DNA of 64,000 nt from Planctomycetota bacterium (GTDB lineage Bacteria > Planctomycetota > Phycisphaerae > Sedimentisphaerales > Anaerohalosphaeraceae): positions 1-64,000 of the forward strand of contig DUZQ01000003.1 of assembly GCA_013349435.1 (NCBI GenBank), given 5' to 3'. Under the pieces are notes generated by a model. The model did no database searches. It saw only the letters and a list, made by a program, of their open reading frames with translations, and was not told where the DNA came from. The position numbers and the translations under genes are program-made. Below, piece by piece: positions 14,930-23,213 of the stretch. Each line of letters starts with the position of its first letter. The stretch's first letter is position 1.

Positions 14930-15979
14930 GTGGAACTGACGGACAATCTGAATATAAAAGAATTTAAGCCTCTGATTACGCCGAAGAAGCTTAAAGATGA
15001 GTTTCCTGTAAACGAGCAGGCTGCCCGGCTTGTAGCCCGGTCTCGTAATATCATCCAGGATATTCTTTTGAATCGGGACAGACGCCGTATGGTTATTGTC
15101 GGGCCTTGTTCAATACACGATTGTAAAGCGACGGGTGAATATGCCGGGAGGCTGAGAAGATTACAGGATGAGGTTGAAAATAATATTTTGATAATCATGC
15201 GGGCTTATTTTGAAAAACCACGCTCTACGCTCGGCTGGAAGGGTATGATTTACGACCCTCACCTGGATAACTCTTATGATATACAAGAGGGTTTGCGGCA
15301 GGCCCGGGGGTTGCTTTTTGAGATAGCGAAGATTGGATTACCGATAGCAACCGAATTTCTCGACCCTATTGTCCCGCAATACCTGGCGGACCTGGTGTCT
15401 TGGGCGGCGATAGGTGCCAGGACAACGGAATCCCAGATACACCGTCAAATGGCGAGCGGATTATCGATGCCGGTTGGATTCAAGAATTCCACCGACGGCA
15501 ACTTAACCACGGCGATAGATGCCGTAAAAGCGGCCTCAAGTGCACATTCATTCATGGGTGTTGACAGAAACGGTAAAGTTATAATCGCAGAGACGAGCGG
15601 AAATGAATACTGTCATCTCGTGATGCGGGGAGGGACAGTTGGTCCCAACTACGGCTCCGAATATGTTGCTTTTGCCAATGTGTTGCTGCGTAAAGCCGGT
15701 ATTGCAACCGGGCTTGTGATTGATTGCAGCCATGCCAACTCTCAGAAAGACTACAAACAACAACGTCTGGCCTTTTTGGATGTTGCCGGGCAGATAAAGC
15801 AGGGCAATCGACTGATTACCGGTCTTATGCTGGAAAGCTTTCTTAGGCAAGGCAGTCAGCCGCTTGATAAAGTTCGGAATCTGAAATACGGCGTTTCATT
15901 AACCGACAGTTGTATCGGCTGGGAAGAAACCGAAGAGCTTATTCGTCGTTTATCCGAAATGTACAGTGCGCGCATTTGA
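14930..15979 (+). CDS. aroF: 3-deoxy-7-phosphoheptulonate (DAHP) synthase, AroFGH class
   Basis: A 349-residue enzyme joining phosphoenolpyruvate and erythrose 4-phosphate, the first step of aromatic amino acid synthesis. The GTG at 14930 with AAGGTGAG upstream gives the usual family length. Signatures: VGPCSIHD, AYFEKPRSTLGWKG, ARTTESQIHRQMASG, VIDCSHANSQKDYKQQ (metal and substrate residues). It is separated from Mrp by 114 nt and probably has its own promoter. No regulatory (ACT) domain is attached. Confidence 0.95.
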   Translation: MELTDNLNIKEFKPLITPKKLKDEFPVNEQAARLVARSRNIIQDILLNRDRRRMVIVGPCSIHDCKATGEYAGRLRRLQDEVENNILIIMRAYFEKPRSTLGWKGMIYDPHLDNSYDIQEGLRQARGLLFEIAKIGLPIATEFLDPIVPQYLADLVSWAAIGARTTESQIHRQMASGLSMPVGFKNSTDGNLTTAIDAVKAASSAHSFMGVDRNGKVIIAETSGNEYCHLVMRGGTVGPNYGSEYVAFANVLLRKAGIATGLVIDCSHANSQKDYKQQRLAFLDVAGQIKQGNRLITGLMLESFLRQGSQPLDKVRNLKYGVSLTDSCIGWEETEELIRRLSEMYSARI

Positions 15980-15981
15980 AT

Positions 15982-16079
15982 TTCCCGCCCGCCGTGCCGA
16001 AACACTGTCGCGGCAGATTTGGTCGCGGGCAAGAAGCTTTATCCGGGCACGCCGGTAATCTTACTGGCGGGAATTTTTT
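15982..16079 (+). promoter_or_regulatory. terminator with competing upstream pairing, attenuator-like leader
   Basis: A 7-bp stem (16050-16056 with 16063-16069, one G-T pair) is followed by GGAA and six T residues at 16074-16079, an intrinsic-terminator pattern. The 8-base TTCCCGCC at 15982-15989 can pair perfectly with GGCGGGAA at 16066-16073, which would disrupt the stem. The element ends 18 nt before the yggS-like ATG, so it can end aroF transcripts or control the next operon. Confidence 0.45.
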
Positions 16080-16097
16080 ACACTTAAGAATATAACA

Positions 16098-16823
16098 ATG
16101 AGCATTTCAACAAATTATATAAAAATCAGAGAGCAAATCCCGTCGGATGTAACTATAGTTCTTTCCGTCAAGACAAGAACGGTTGAGCAGATAGAAGAAG
16201 CCATAGGCGCAGGTGCTACGGATATAGGGCATAATTATGTTCAGGAAGCCGGGCGAATGTATAACGCCTTGAATAACAAAGCCGCTAAAGTCAAATGGCA
16301 CATGATAGGCCATCTGCAAACGAATAAGATAAACAAGGCGTTAAGAATCTTTGACGTTGTTCAAACTGTCGACTCCTTGGAAAAAGCGGCAGCTATTGAT
16401 AAAAGGGCGGAAAGAGCGGGAAAGGAAATCATTCCCGTTTATATAGAGATAAACATAGGCAGCGAATTTTCCAAGGCCGGCATAAAGCCGGACGAACACG
16501 AACCCTTTGACGAATATATGGAAAAACTTGCTAAAGATATATCGGCCCTTAGTCATTTAAGGCTGGCCGGTTTGATGACTATGGGGCCTCGTTTTGGAAA
16601 TCCTGAAGATGTCAGGTCGTATTTTAGAAGGACAAGAAGGATATTTGAAAGAATCAAAGGTCTTGATTTACCCAATGTGAATATGAAGTATCTTTCCATG
16701 GGTATGACAAATTCATACAGGATTGCCATAGAAGAAGGTTCCAATATGATTAGGATAGGGTCAGCGATATTTGGAAAAAGAGAGTGCGACGTTGAGGAAA
16801 ATGGCGGAACAGCTATCTTTTAA
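16098..16823 (+). CDS. YggS/PLPBP-family pyridoxal-phosphate protein
   Basis: A 241-residue PLP-binding TIM-barrel protein related to alanine racemase N-domains. The PLP lysine is expected at K25 (IVLSVKTRT); WHMIGHLQTNK, RLAGLMTMGP and YLSMGMTNSY followed by RIGSAIFGKR match the family. The GENYVQE motif of typical YggS appears as GHNYVQE. Housekeeping YggS balances PLP and amino acid pools, but first position in a tight operon with DUF1638, methyltransferase and Thi4-like genes suggests a dedicated role. Confidence 0.85.
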   Translation: MSISTNYIKIREQIPSDVTIVLSVKTRTVEQIEEAIGAGATDIGHNYVQEAGRMYNALNNKAAKVKWHMIGHLQTNKINKALRIFDVVQTVDSLEKAAAIDKRAERAGKEIIPVYIEINIGSEFSKAGIKPDEHEPFDEYMEKLAKDISALSHLRLAGLMTMGPRFGNPEDVRSYFRRTRRIFERIKGLDLPNVNMKYLSMGMTNSYRIAIEEGSNMIRIGSAIFGKRECDVEENGGTAIF

Positions 16824-17571
16824 AGATTATGCTATAGTCTCTTGCGGCACGCTTGGGCCGGAGTTAGATTTCCTGAAAAAGGAAGGTTTCCTGGATGCCC
16901 GGAGAATTGTTTATACAACACCCGGGCGCCATGAGGTTCTTAAAGAACTTGAGAGCCAGTTGATAGAAAAAATAAACACCGCTAAGCAGCACTGTCAAAA
17001 AATCATAATAGTTTATGGCGGCAAATTTTGCTATGTCAACATTGATGATTCATACAGGACAATAGATACGATAATTGCCGAGCAGGCAGTCGGAATTTCA
17101 ATTTCCAGGATAAATGCAACTCATTGCATGGATATGTTAGCTGGCGAAAGCCAAAGGGAAGAAATAAGCGGTGGACAGAAAATCTGGTGGCTTACGCCGG
17201 GGTGGATAATCTATCGAAACTTAGTATTTCAGGACTGGGATAAAGGCAAAGCCAATGAGAATTTCCCTCAGCATACAGGTGGAGCTGTTTTATTAGACGG
17301 CATAGGCTTTTGGGAAAAATATTGCCGGGTGTATCCTGAGAAGGTCCTGGAATTCTCTGACTGGATGGGAATAGGGATTCGAGCTCATAAGATTACATTG
17401 GATAGATTAAAAAACCTGCTTGCCGGTTGTGTTGTTTCAGATCTGCAAAAAGAAATAGATGAACTGAAAAGCAGCTTTCCCGCCCATTCGCTGAAACCGG
17501 CGATGATGCAGAAATTAGAGGATCTCGAGGAAAAACTGGAAAATGCGAAGAAGGCAAGGTGGTCTGCCTGA
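16801..17571 (+). CDS. DUF1638 protein
   Basis: The ATG at 16801 (GAGGAA upstream, 23-nt overlap with the yggS-like gene) gives 256 residues. The pattern VSCGTLGPELDFL, IIVYGGKFC, RINATHCMDML and WWLTPGWI is that of DUF1638, a family often found next to corrinoid-dependent methylamine methyltransferase genes in methanogens and anaerobic bacteria (from memory). The Cys and His of ATHCMDML are candidate metal ligands. A coiled-coil-like C-terminus follows (about residues 220-250). Function unknown. Confidence 0.8.
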   Translation: MAEQLSFKDYAIVSCGTLGPELDFLKKEGFLDARRIVYTTPGRHEVLKELESQLIEKINTAKQHCQKIIIVYGGKFCYVNIDDSYRTIDTIIAEQAVGISISRINATHCMDMLAGESQREEISGGQKIWWLTPGWIIYRNLVFQDWDKGKANENFPQHTGGAVLLDGIGFWEKYCRVYPEKVLEFSDWMGIGIRAHKITLDRLKNLLAGCVVSDLQKEIDELKSSFPAHSLKPAMMQKLEDLEEKLENAKKARWSA

Positions 17572-17600
17572 TAATCGACACGATTTTCAAAAAGTGAAAA

Positions 17601-18197
17601 ATGATTGAAGACATGGAAACATGGGAAAGGGAGGACGGGATTAAATTTTTAAAAAAAGTTGGACTCCGGTCCGGACAAATAGTCCTTGATTTCGGCTGCA
17701 GAGTGGGGCATTATACTGTTCCGGCGGCATTTGTCGTGGGAAGCACAGGAGTTGTTTACGCTGTAGATAAAGAGAAAGAAGCTATAAATGAACTGAGCCA
17801 GAAAGTCAAGGATAATAACTTAAAAAATGTAAAGGCAATGGAGGTTCCGGGCCGGATGAATTTGCCGCTGGAAAGCGGTACTGTTGATGTAGTTTTATTC
17901 TATGATGTTCTGCACTATCTTGGCAAATACAACAGGGCAAGGCTCTATCAAGAAGCTTTCCGTGTTCTAAAACAGTATGGTTTACTTTCTGTTTATCCCA
18001 AGCATACTCTGGAAGATGCCCCCGCGCAGGAATTCAGATGGTTAAGTTTAAGTGATGTTAAACGGGAAATTGAACGTTCAAATTTTGTCTTTGAACAAAA
18101 GCATTGCGGCCTTATAAGCCATGATGATGGTTTTAACCAGGGCTGTGTTCTAAATTTTATCAAAAGTGAACAGGTGGAAAAATATGAAAGAAATTGA
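17601..18197 (+). CDS. class I SAM-dependent methyltransferase
   Basis: A 198-residue protein with motif I VLDFGCRVGHYTVPAA (residues 28-43), motif II VYAVDKEKEAI and the motif IV region VDVVLFYDVLHYLGK, closest to the ubiE/arsM-like group. Arg replaces Gly in the usual GCGxG loop (GCRVG). It overlaps the Thi4-like gene by 14 nt. Substrate unknown; context suggests methylation linked to the operon's product. Confidence 0.8.
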   Translation: MIEDMETWEREDGIKFLKKVGLRSGQIVLDFGCRVGHYTVPAAFVVGSTGVVYAVDKEKEAINELSQKVKDNNLKNVKAMEVPGRMNLPLESGTVDVVLFYDVLHYLGKYNRARLYQEAFRVLKQYGLLSVYPKHTLEDAPAQEFRWLSLSDVKREIERSNFVFEQKHCGLISHDDGFNQGCVLNFIKSEQVEKYERN

Positions 18198-18930
18198 AAT
18201 TTCAAGAATAATTATTGAGCAATATTACAACAAACTGCTGGATTGCCTTGATAGCGATGTTGTCATAGTGGGAGCGGGGCCGGCCGGCCTGACCGCCGGA
18301 TGTTATCTTGCTGAAAACGGTGTCAAAACAACCATTCTGGAAAAAAGACTTTCCATCGGCGGAGGAATATGGGCGGGGGCCGCAGGGTATAATGTCATTA
18401 CAGTCGAAGATAAAAGCATTTTAGACCAAATGGGGGTGTCAGCGCAGCAAACACAGGATTTGTACACGGTAGATGCGATAGAGTTCGCCACGGCTCTGGC
18501 CTACAAAGCCAAAAAGGCCGGCGTGGCAATTTTTAATTTGATGGAAGCTGAGGACCTTATAATAAAAGACGGTTCTGTTAAGGGGGTAGTCGTTAACAAT
18601 ACAACCCTAAGGTCGTCGGGCTTATTGGCGGACCCCTTTTGCATCGCCGGAAAATATGTGATAGATACCACAGGCCATCCGGCTGAGCTGGTTAATATGA
18701 TAAAAGCGAAACAGGCCGATTTTCACCCGGCCCGGCTCAAAGAAGGCTTTATGGACGTGGATAAGGCGGAAACGGGTGTTGTGGAAAAAACCGGTGAGGT
18801 TTACCCGGGACTGTATGTTGCGGGTATGTCTGTGTGTGCCGTCTTCGGTCTGCCGAGAATGGGACCTATATTCGGTGGAATGTTAGAGTCCGGCAAGAAG
18901 GTCGCAGAGCTGATAATTCAGAAAATTTGA
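18184..18930 (+). CDS. Thi4-like FAD/NAD-dependent protein, divergent
   Basis: A 248-residue homologue of the thiazole synthase Thi4 family from the ATG at 18184 (AGGTGG upstream). The dinucleotide-binding VVIVGAGPAGLTAGCYLA (residues 26-43), GGGIWAG, DTTGHPAEL and the C-terminal GMSVCAVFGLPRMGPIFGGM all match. At the sulfur-donor position (Cys in yeast, His in archaeal enzymes, two residues before the DP of this segment) it has Leu148, and the usual GGxxWxGG(M/Q)LF loop is changed. It may not be a thiazole synthase. No TPP riboswitch precedes the operon. Confidence 0.8.
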   Translation: MKEIEISRIIIEQYYNKLLDCLDSDVVIVGAGPAGLTAGCYLAENGVKTTILEKRLSIGGGIWAGAAGYNVITVEDKSILDQMGVSAQQTQDLYTVDAIEFATALAYKAKKAGVAIFNLMEAEDLIIKDGSVKGVVVNNTTLRSSGLLADPFCIAGKYVIDTTGHPAELVNMIKAKQADFHPARLKEGFMDVDKAETGVVEKTGEVYPGLYVAGMSVCAVFGLPRMGPIFGGMLESGKKVAELIIQKI

Positions 18931-18959
18931 CCTGCAAACAGGCACCGAAAGTTCGAGAT

Positions 18960-18987
18960 AAAAAGACGATGTATCTTCGTATATCGT
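18960..18987 (-). terminator. intrinsic terminator for the minus-strand glycan locus
   Basis: Stem 18966-18973 with 18980-18987 (8 bp, one G-T pair), loop TCTTCG. On the minus strand the stem is followed directly by CTTTTT. It lies about 100 nt beyond the stop of the last minus-strand GH32 gene. Confidence 0.45.
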
Positions 18988-19087
18988 AAAACGCTGCCCG
19001 GCTGTATCAAAGCCTCAGCTTCGACATTACCGTTCCGTTCTGAATGACTGTTTTCAAGAAGTTTCCAACGGAGCCAAGGTTCTCGTT

Positions 19088-20800
19088 TTACCGCCAGATC
19101 GACTCGAGTTCATAAACTTCGAGACCATTAATTTTGATTACACCGTCTTCACCAACCATGAATTGTACAGCTTTGTTTACGGGGTTCAGTGTTCGAGGCA
19201 GTACAATTGTATATCGTCCCTTGTCGATGAAGACCTCTAAACTGGTTCGGTCCAGAATAATTTCATACGAGATGATATTGGAGGCCAAGTCGGGGAGGTA
19301 TTTGGATTTAAAAGGCTCAAGCTCGAATTCGGCGCCCTGATGTTCATGGTCTCTTCTACCGCGCAACTTAGTGTAAGTGAAGTTGTTATCTTTTAAATCA
19401 TATTTAATTACAGCATCGTCAATTTGTATGCCGTAATTAATTGCGGAGAGATTTTCGAGTTCAAACTTGATATGTAAAAGTTCCGTGTCGATTTTTCTAA
19501 GCAGCCTGTTGGCCTCTCTGACGGTTACATTACCCGGACGATAAGTTTTTTTATGAAGTTTTTTGATTTCCTCGACCGGCTCATTAAACATTCGGATACC
19601 GTTCGGCGTGGTCCTCAGCGTTAATTCGGTTGGAAAAGTCATCACACAATTAAAGGGCATGTCATCGGTTTGAATGTAGCCCCAGCCAATCTGGATTCGG
19701 CGGCCGTCTTTTTCCGGGATATTTTCAAAGGTTTGAGCAGCCAGGAAAGGCCCGTTTATATAGTTAAAAAGACCCGCCTGCTTGGTGTACTTTCTGCCGT
19801 CAAAATCTCCGATAAGGTAATCACCGTTAACTCCGTAAACGACCCATTTGGTGTTGTTTGGATTGCCGTCCACCGGCAGCTCAAACAGCTCCGGGCACTC
19901 CCAGAAGGTTTCAAAATGGCTCTCCTCCTTCCAGGTCTTCAAGTCATCAGATGTAAATATGGTATTGCCGATTCGCTCGAAAAGTATCATGACCCATTTT
20001 TTGATACCTTTGTGCCAGAACACATTGGGGTCGCGGGTATTACCGGATTTCAGCTTCTTTTCCCGGTCACTGATGACGGGATTGTTTTCGTACTTTGTCC
20101 ACGTTCGGCCTTTATCGTTTGAATATGCGATATTCTGACGCTCCCCGATCTGTCTGTGCCAGGTCGTGTATATAGCCACCATCACATCATTTTCGCCCGT
20201 TTTGAAGCCGGAGGTATTTTTATAATCAATTACGCAACTGCCTGAAAATGCAGTGCCGGTATGATCCGGGTACAGTGCTTCGGGTAACTGCTTCCAATGC
20301 ACAAGGTCCGTGCTGACCGCGTGTCCCCAGTGCATATTGCCCCAACCCCAGCCGTAGGGATTGTGCTGATGGAACATGTGATACTCGCCGTCATAATAAA
20401 CAAGACCGTTTACATCATTCATCCAGCCCCGCATAGTTGAAAAATGAACCTGGGGGCGATATTTTTCCTTATAAACATTTTTCAGGTATTTGCGCTCGTC
20501 GGATTGATATATCTTTTTTAAGACGTCGGTATTCTCAATATTCGACTTGAGAATTGCGGTTTTACCCTTGAATTTAGAAACATCCAGAAACACCCAGAAA
20601 TCCGTTTCATCCTCATCAAGAATAATGTCGAAGTAAAACTCTTTCTTGCCGTCGATAAAAATTTCGACAAGGCTTTCATCACCATCACTTGTGGCCGGAA
20701 AATTGATGAACTTTTTGTCGATTTTGATTTTTAAATCTTCGGCCCACACAAGATTGGCTAAACAACAAAAAAGTAACGTACTGATAATTGTCTTTCTCAT
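19088..20800 (-). CDS. GH32 fructan hydrolase, secreted
   Basis: A 570-residue protein with a signal peptide cleaved near VWA-ED (residue 20). It has an N-terminal beta-sandwich of about 90 residues, the five-bladed GH32 propeller (about 113-430) and a C-terminal beta-sandwich. Catalytic motifs: nucleophile D129 in WMNDVNG, RDP at 256-258, and acid/base E301 in WECP. Valine at 130 replaces the Pro of the normal NDPNG. Levanase- or inulinase-type exo-activity is the default expectation. It is closely related to the protein at 43781, so the two are paralogues within one locus. Confidence 0.9.
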   Translation of the reverse strand: MRKTIISTLLFCCLANLVWAEDLKIKIDKKFINFPATSDGDESLVEIFIDGKKEFYFDIILDEDETDFWVFLDVSKFKGKTAILKSNIENTDVLKKIYQSDERKYLKNVYKEKYRPQVHFSTMRGWMNDVNGLVYYDGEYHMFHQHNPYGWGWGNMHWGHAVSTDLVHWKQLPEALYPDHTGTAFSGSCVIDYKNTSGFKTGENDVMVAIYTTWHRQIGERQNIAYSNDKGRTWTKYENNPVISDREKKLKSGNTRDPNVFWHKGIKKWVMILFERIGNTIFTSDDLKTWKEESHFETFWECPELFELPVDGNPNNTKWVVYGVNGDYLIGDFDGRKYTKQAGLFNYINGPFLAAQTFENIPEKDGRRIQIGWGYIQTDDMPFNCVMTFPTELTLRTTPNGIRMFNEPVEEIKKLHKKTYRPGNVTVREANRLLRKIDTELLHIKFELENLSAINYGIQIDDAVIKYDLKDNNFTYTKLRGRRDHEHQGAEFELEPFKSKYLPDLASNIISYEIILDRTSLEVFIDKGRYTIVLPRTLNPVNKAVQFMVGEDGVIKINGLEVYELESIWR

Positions 20801-20827
20801 AAAACATTCCTTCCTTATTCATTCGGA

Positions 20828-22969
20828 TTAAAAGGGATTCGCCGCCGCCATATCCCAGGCCTGCAGCTTCTGTACGGTTGCGGGAGCGCCTTTGCTGAAA
20901 AGCTTCACGCCCACGCTGTCGGCGAGGGAAGGATATATGCGGCGCATTACCGCCTGCCTGTCATTGGCAAAGACCTCAACCACAGACTTATCAACGAAGA
21001 TCTGCAGCTTCAGATGTTCATCGGCGCCTAATTCGAAGGGTCCGGCTTCGGTCTTTTTTGAGCCTTCCTCAGTGAGACTCGATTTATGCGTATCAATTTT
21101 AAGCTTTTTATCCGCAGCATCATAATAAACCAAGGTTTCCTCTTTACCATCAGGCGAGCAGCAGACCTTAACACCGACCTGCCCGGCCTTGTTTGGAGCT
21201 ATTTCGAGATTCAGCTCAATACAGTTGCCGCTGATTCCTTCAAGCAGCAAATCGGCATCCGCTTTGACCGTAAGGCCGTTCTGCTCCTTACCATTGTATC
21301 GCAGCATCTGGAGCTCTTCGGGCACCTTCATCCGCAACTTGTCGTCTTTACCCAGCGACAAAACCCGAGGCAGGCTCATCGTCCCCGACCAACCGCTTGC
21401 TTCAATTGTTTCCTCTTTGCGCTTATCAAATATCCAGGCCCACATAATCCGTCTGCCTTTATCGTCTAACAGACTCTCAGGAGCAAAAAAGTCATTGTCC
21501 ACCCAACTCATCTGCTCGTGAAACTCCGGATAAAACTGCTCGTCCTTCCACTGGCCCAGATAGTATCGACAGCCTAACTCATGGCTGATGCACAAAAGCA
21601 TATATTTGTCACCGATTTTGAACATATCCGCACAGGATACATCTTCGGTAAGCGAAACACCCTTAATGGCGTGAGCGAAAAGGTCGCCTACATATTTCCA
21701 GTCGCCTTCTAAGTCCCTGCACTTGGCAATGCCGGGCTTTTCGCCGCCAAAGATGGCATAGTAAGTGTCGCCCTGAAGCCAGCCATACGGATCCCATGAT
21801 CTGTACTTGTCATGATATTTATCACCTTCTTTTGTCTTCGGCGTGATTATATCGAGCTTCTTCCATTCATTAAGTTCATCGTCCAGTGCGACGGCCATAG
21901 TATTGTTTTCCCGCAGTTCGTCGTGGTAGCACATAGTCGGCACGCCGTCTTTATTGATAAAGCAGTTTCCGCTGAACATTCCCCCGACGAGTCCGGTAGG
22001 ATGGTGCCGCCAGTGCACAAGGTCCGTGCTCGAAATGTGCCCCCAGTTGTGCCCCCGCTCGTCCTGAAAAATATAGAAAAGATGATACCTGCCCTTCCAG
22101 AAAATCGCTCCATTCGGGTCAAATGGCATACCAAATCCTTCCGGGATGACGAAATGATACGCCGGTCGATATAAATCACGCAGCAGCATTTCACGAAACC
22201 TTTTATGCGCGTCAATCAGCGTACCATGTTCCGTCGAGCGTCCCATACCCGAAAGCATTTTTGCTAAAAAGCCACCCGGTGCGGCGACCATTACAGGCCG
22301 GGCCCCTTCAAGTATCAGCTCACCGTTTTCTACCTTTGCCCCGCCGGCCAGATATGTCTCGGCGAAGTTACCCGTCTGGTCGGCGAACGAGTCCTGCTCG
22401 AAAGGCCACCACCCCACAGGTTTAATATCGCCGGCCTTGTTGGGCCGAAGTTTTGCAATCTGCTTTACCGTCAGTGCTGAATCGTAAATCCTTGCATCAT
22501 CAATCCTGCCGTAATAAAACCCGGGGTTAGGGTCATCGGCATGCCGCTGTCCGAGCATTACGATACTTTCAGGCCCGAACTGTTGCGGCTCCTCGATTTC
22601 AAACGATGCATAAACCTTGCCGTTACGGTAAATCGTTACATCGGTTCCTTTATAGACCATGGCAATCTGAACAAAAGTGTTTTTGTCCGATGTTTCTTTT
22701 TCGTACCCATCCTGCTCAGCTTCGGTCCTTCGAAAGTAGTCGCTGCCGGCCATCCATTTGGCCTTGGCAACTTCTCCAAACACAATCCCATCGAAGTGCC
22801 CCTTCATATCGTCGATAGTCAGAGCACTGCCTCCCTGCTGCGATAAATTCGCAGGCGCAGTCCATACCACTAATGTCTTGTCTTTTATCCAGCCGTCGTC
22901 CGTTCCTTCTGATACCTGGCTGCAAAAAGCAGACAAAACAACAATTAAGATTGACTTGATAACTCTCAT
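20828..22969 (-). CDS. LamG-GH32-like protein with non-canonical catalytic motifs
   Basis: A 713-residue secreted protein: signal peptide (1-22), a concanavalin-like LamG domain (about 30-175), a linker, then a GH32-type propeller (about 268-540) and a C-terminal sandwich. The nucleophile motif is PFDPNG with D284; RDP is WDP (392-394); where GH32 enzymes have ECP with the acid/base Glu this protein has SCADMF, placing Ser445 at the Glu position. Similar sequences occur in other planctomycetes (from memory), so this is a subfamily trait rather than decay. It faces the divergent sugar-porter gene. Confidence 0.8.
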   Translation of the reverse strand: MRVIKSILIVVLSAFCSQVSEGTDDGWIKDKTLVVWTAPANLSQQGGSALTIDDMKGHFDGIVFGEVAKAKWMAGSDYFRRTEAEQDGYEKETSDKNTFVQIAMVYKGTDVTIYRNGKVYASFEIEEPQQFGPESIVMLGQRHADDPNPGFYYGRIDDARIYDSALTVKQIAKLRPNKAGDIKPVGWWPFEQDSFADQTGNFAETYLAGGAKVENGELILEGARPVMVAAPGGFLAKMLSGMGRSTEHGTLIDAHKRFREMLLRDLYRPAYHFVIPEGFGMPFDPNGAIFWKGRYHLFYIFQDERGHNWGHISSTDLVHWRHHPTGLVGGMFSGNCFINKDGVPTMCYHDELRENNTMAVALDDELNEWKKLDIITPKTKEGDKYHDKYRSWDPYGWLQGDTYYAIFGGEKPGIAKCRDLEGDWKYVGDLFAHAIKGVSLTEDVSCADMFKIGDKYMLLCISHELGCRYYLGQWKDEQFYPEFHEQMSWVDNDFFAPESLLDDKGRRIMWAWIFDKRKEETIEASGWSGTMSLPRVLSLGKDDKLRMKVPEELQMLRYNGKEQNGLTVKADADLLLEGISGNCIELNLEIAPNKAGQVGVKVCCSPDGKEETLVYYDAADKKLKIDTHKSSLTEEGSKKTEAGPFELGADEHLKLQIFVDKSVVEVFANDRQAVMRRIYPSLADSVGVKLFSKGAPATVQKLQAWDMAAANPF

Positions 22970-23016
22970 AATATTTCTCCTGTGATTATCCTTGTGGATG
23001 CCTTTAATTTATCCTG

Positions 23017-23044
23017 TTTACATACACACGATTTTCCATATAAT
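23017..23044 (+). promoter_or_regulatory. sigma70-type promoter for the sugar porter
   Basis: TTTACA (23017-23022), a 16-nt spacer and TATAAT (23039-23044) lie in the divergent gap, giving a 5' leader of about 160 nt before the porter ATG. Confidence 0.5.
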
Positions 23045-23213
23045 ATCCGGATTATATCAGAAATTCAAGTTTTGTGGATATGTAAAAAAAGTAATCCGCA
23101 GGTCTGCATTAACAGGGCGGATATATTTGCTGTGGAGTTCTCGAAGTATTTCAAAGTGGGTTTACTCGATGTTTAATTAACTTTTTTGACTGTTTTTTGT
23201 CGGGAGCAATGAT

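Noticed and set aside
15980-16097. TPP or cobalamin riboswitch before the YggS/Thi4-like operon
   Set aside because: The TPP CUGAGA core and the cobalamin GCCACUG box are absent, and the leader is too short for a cobalamin riboswitch.
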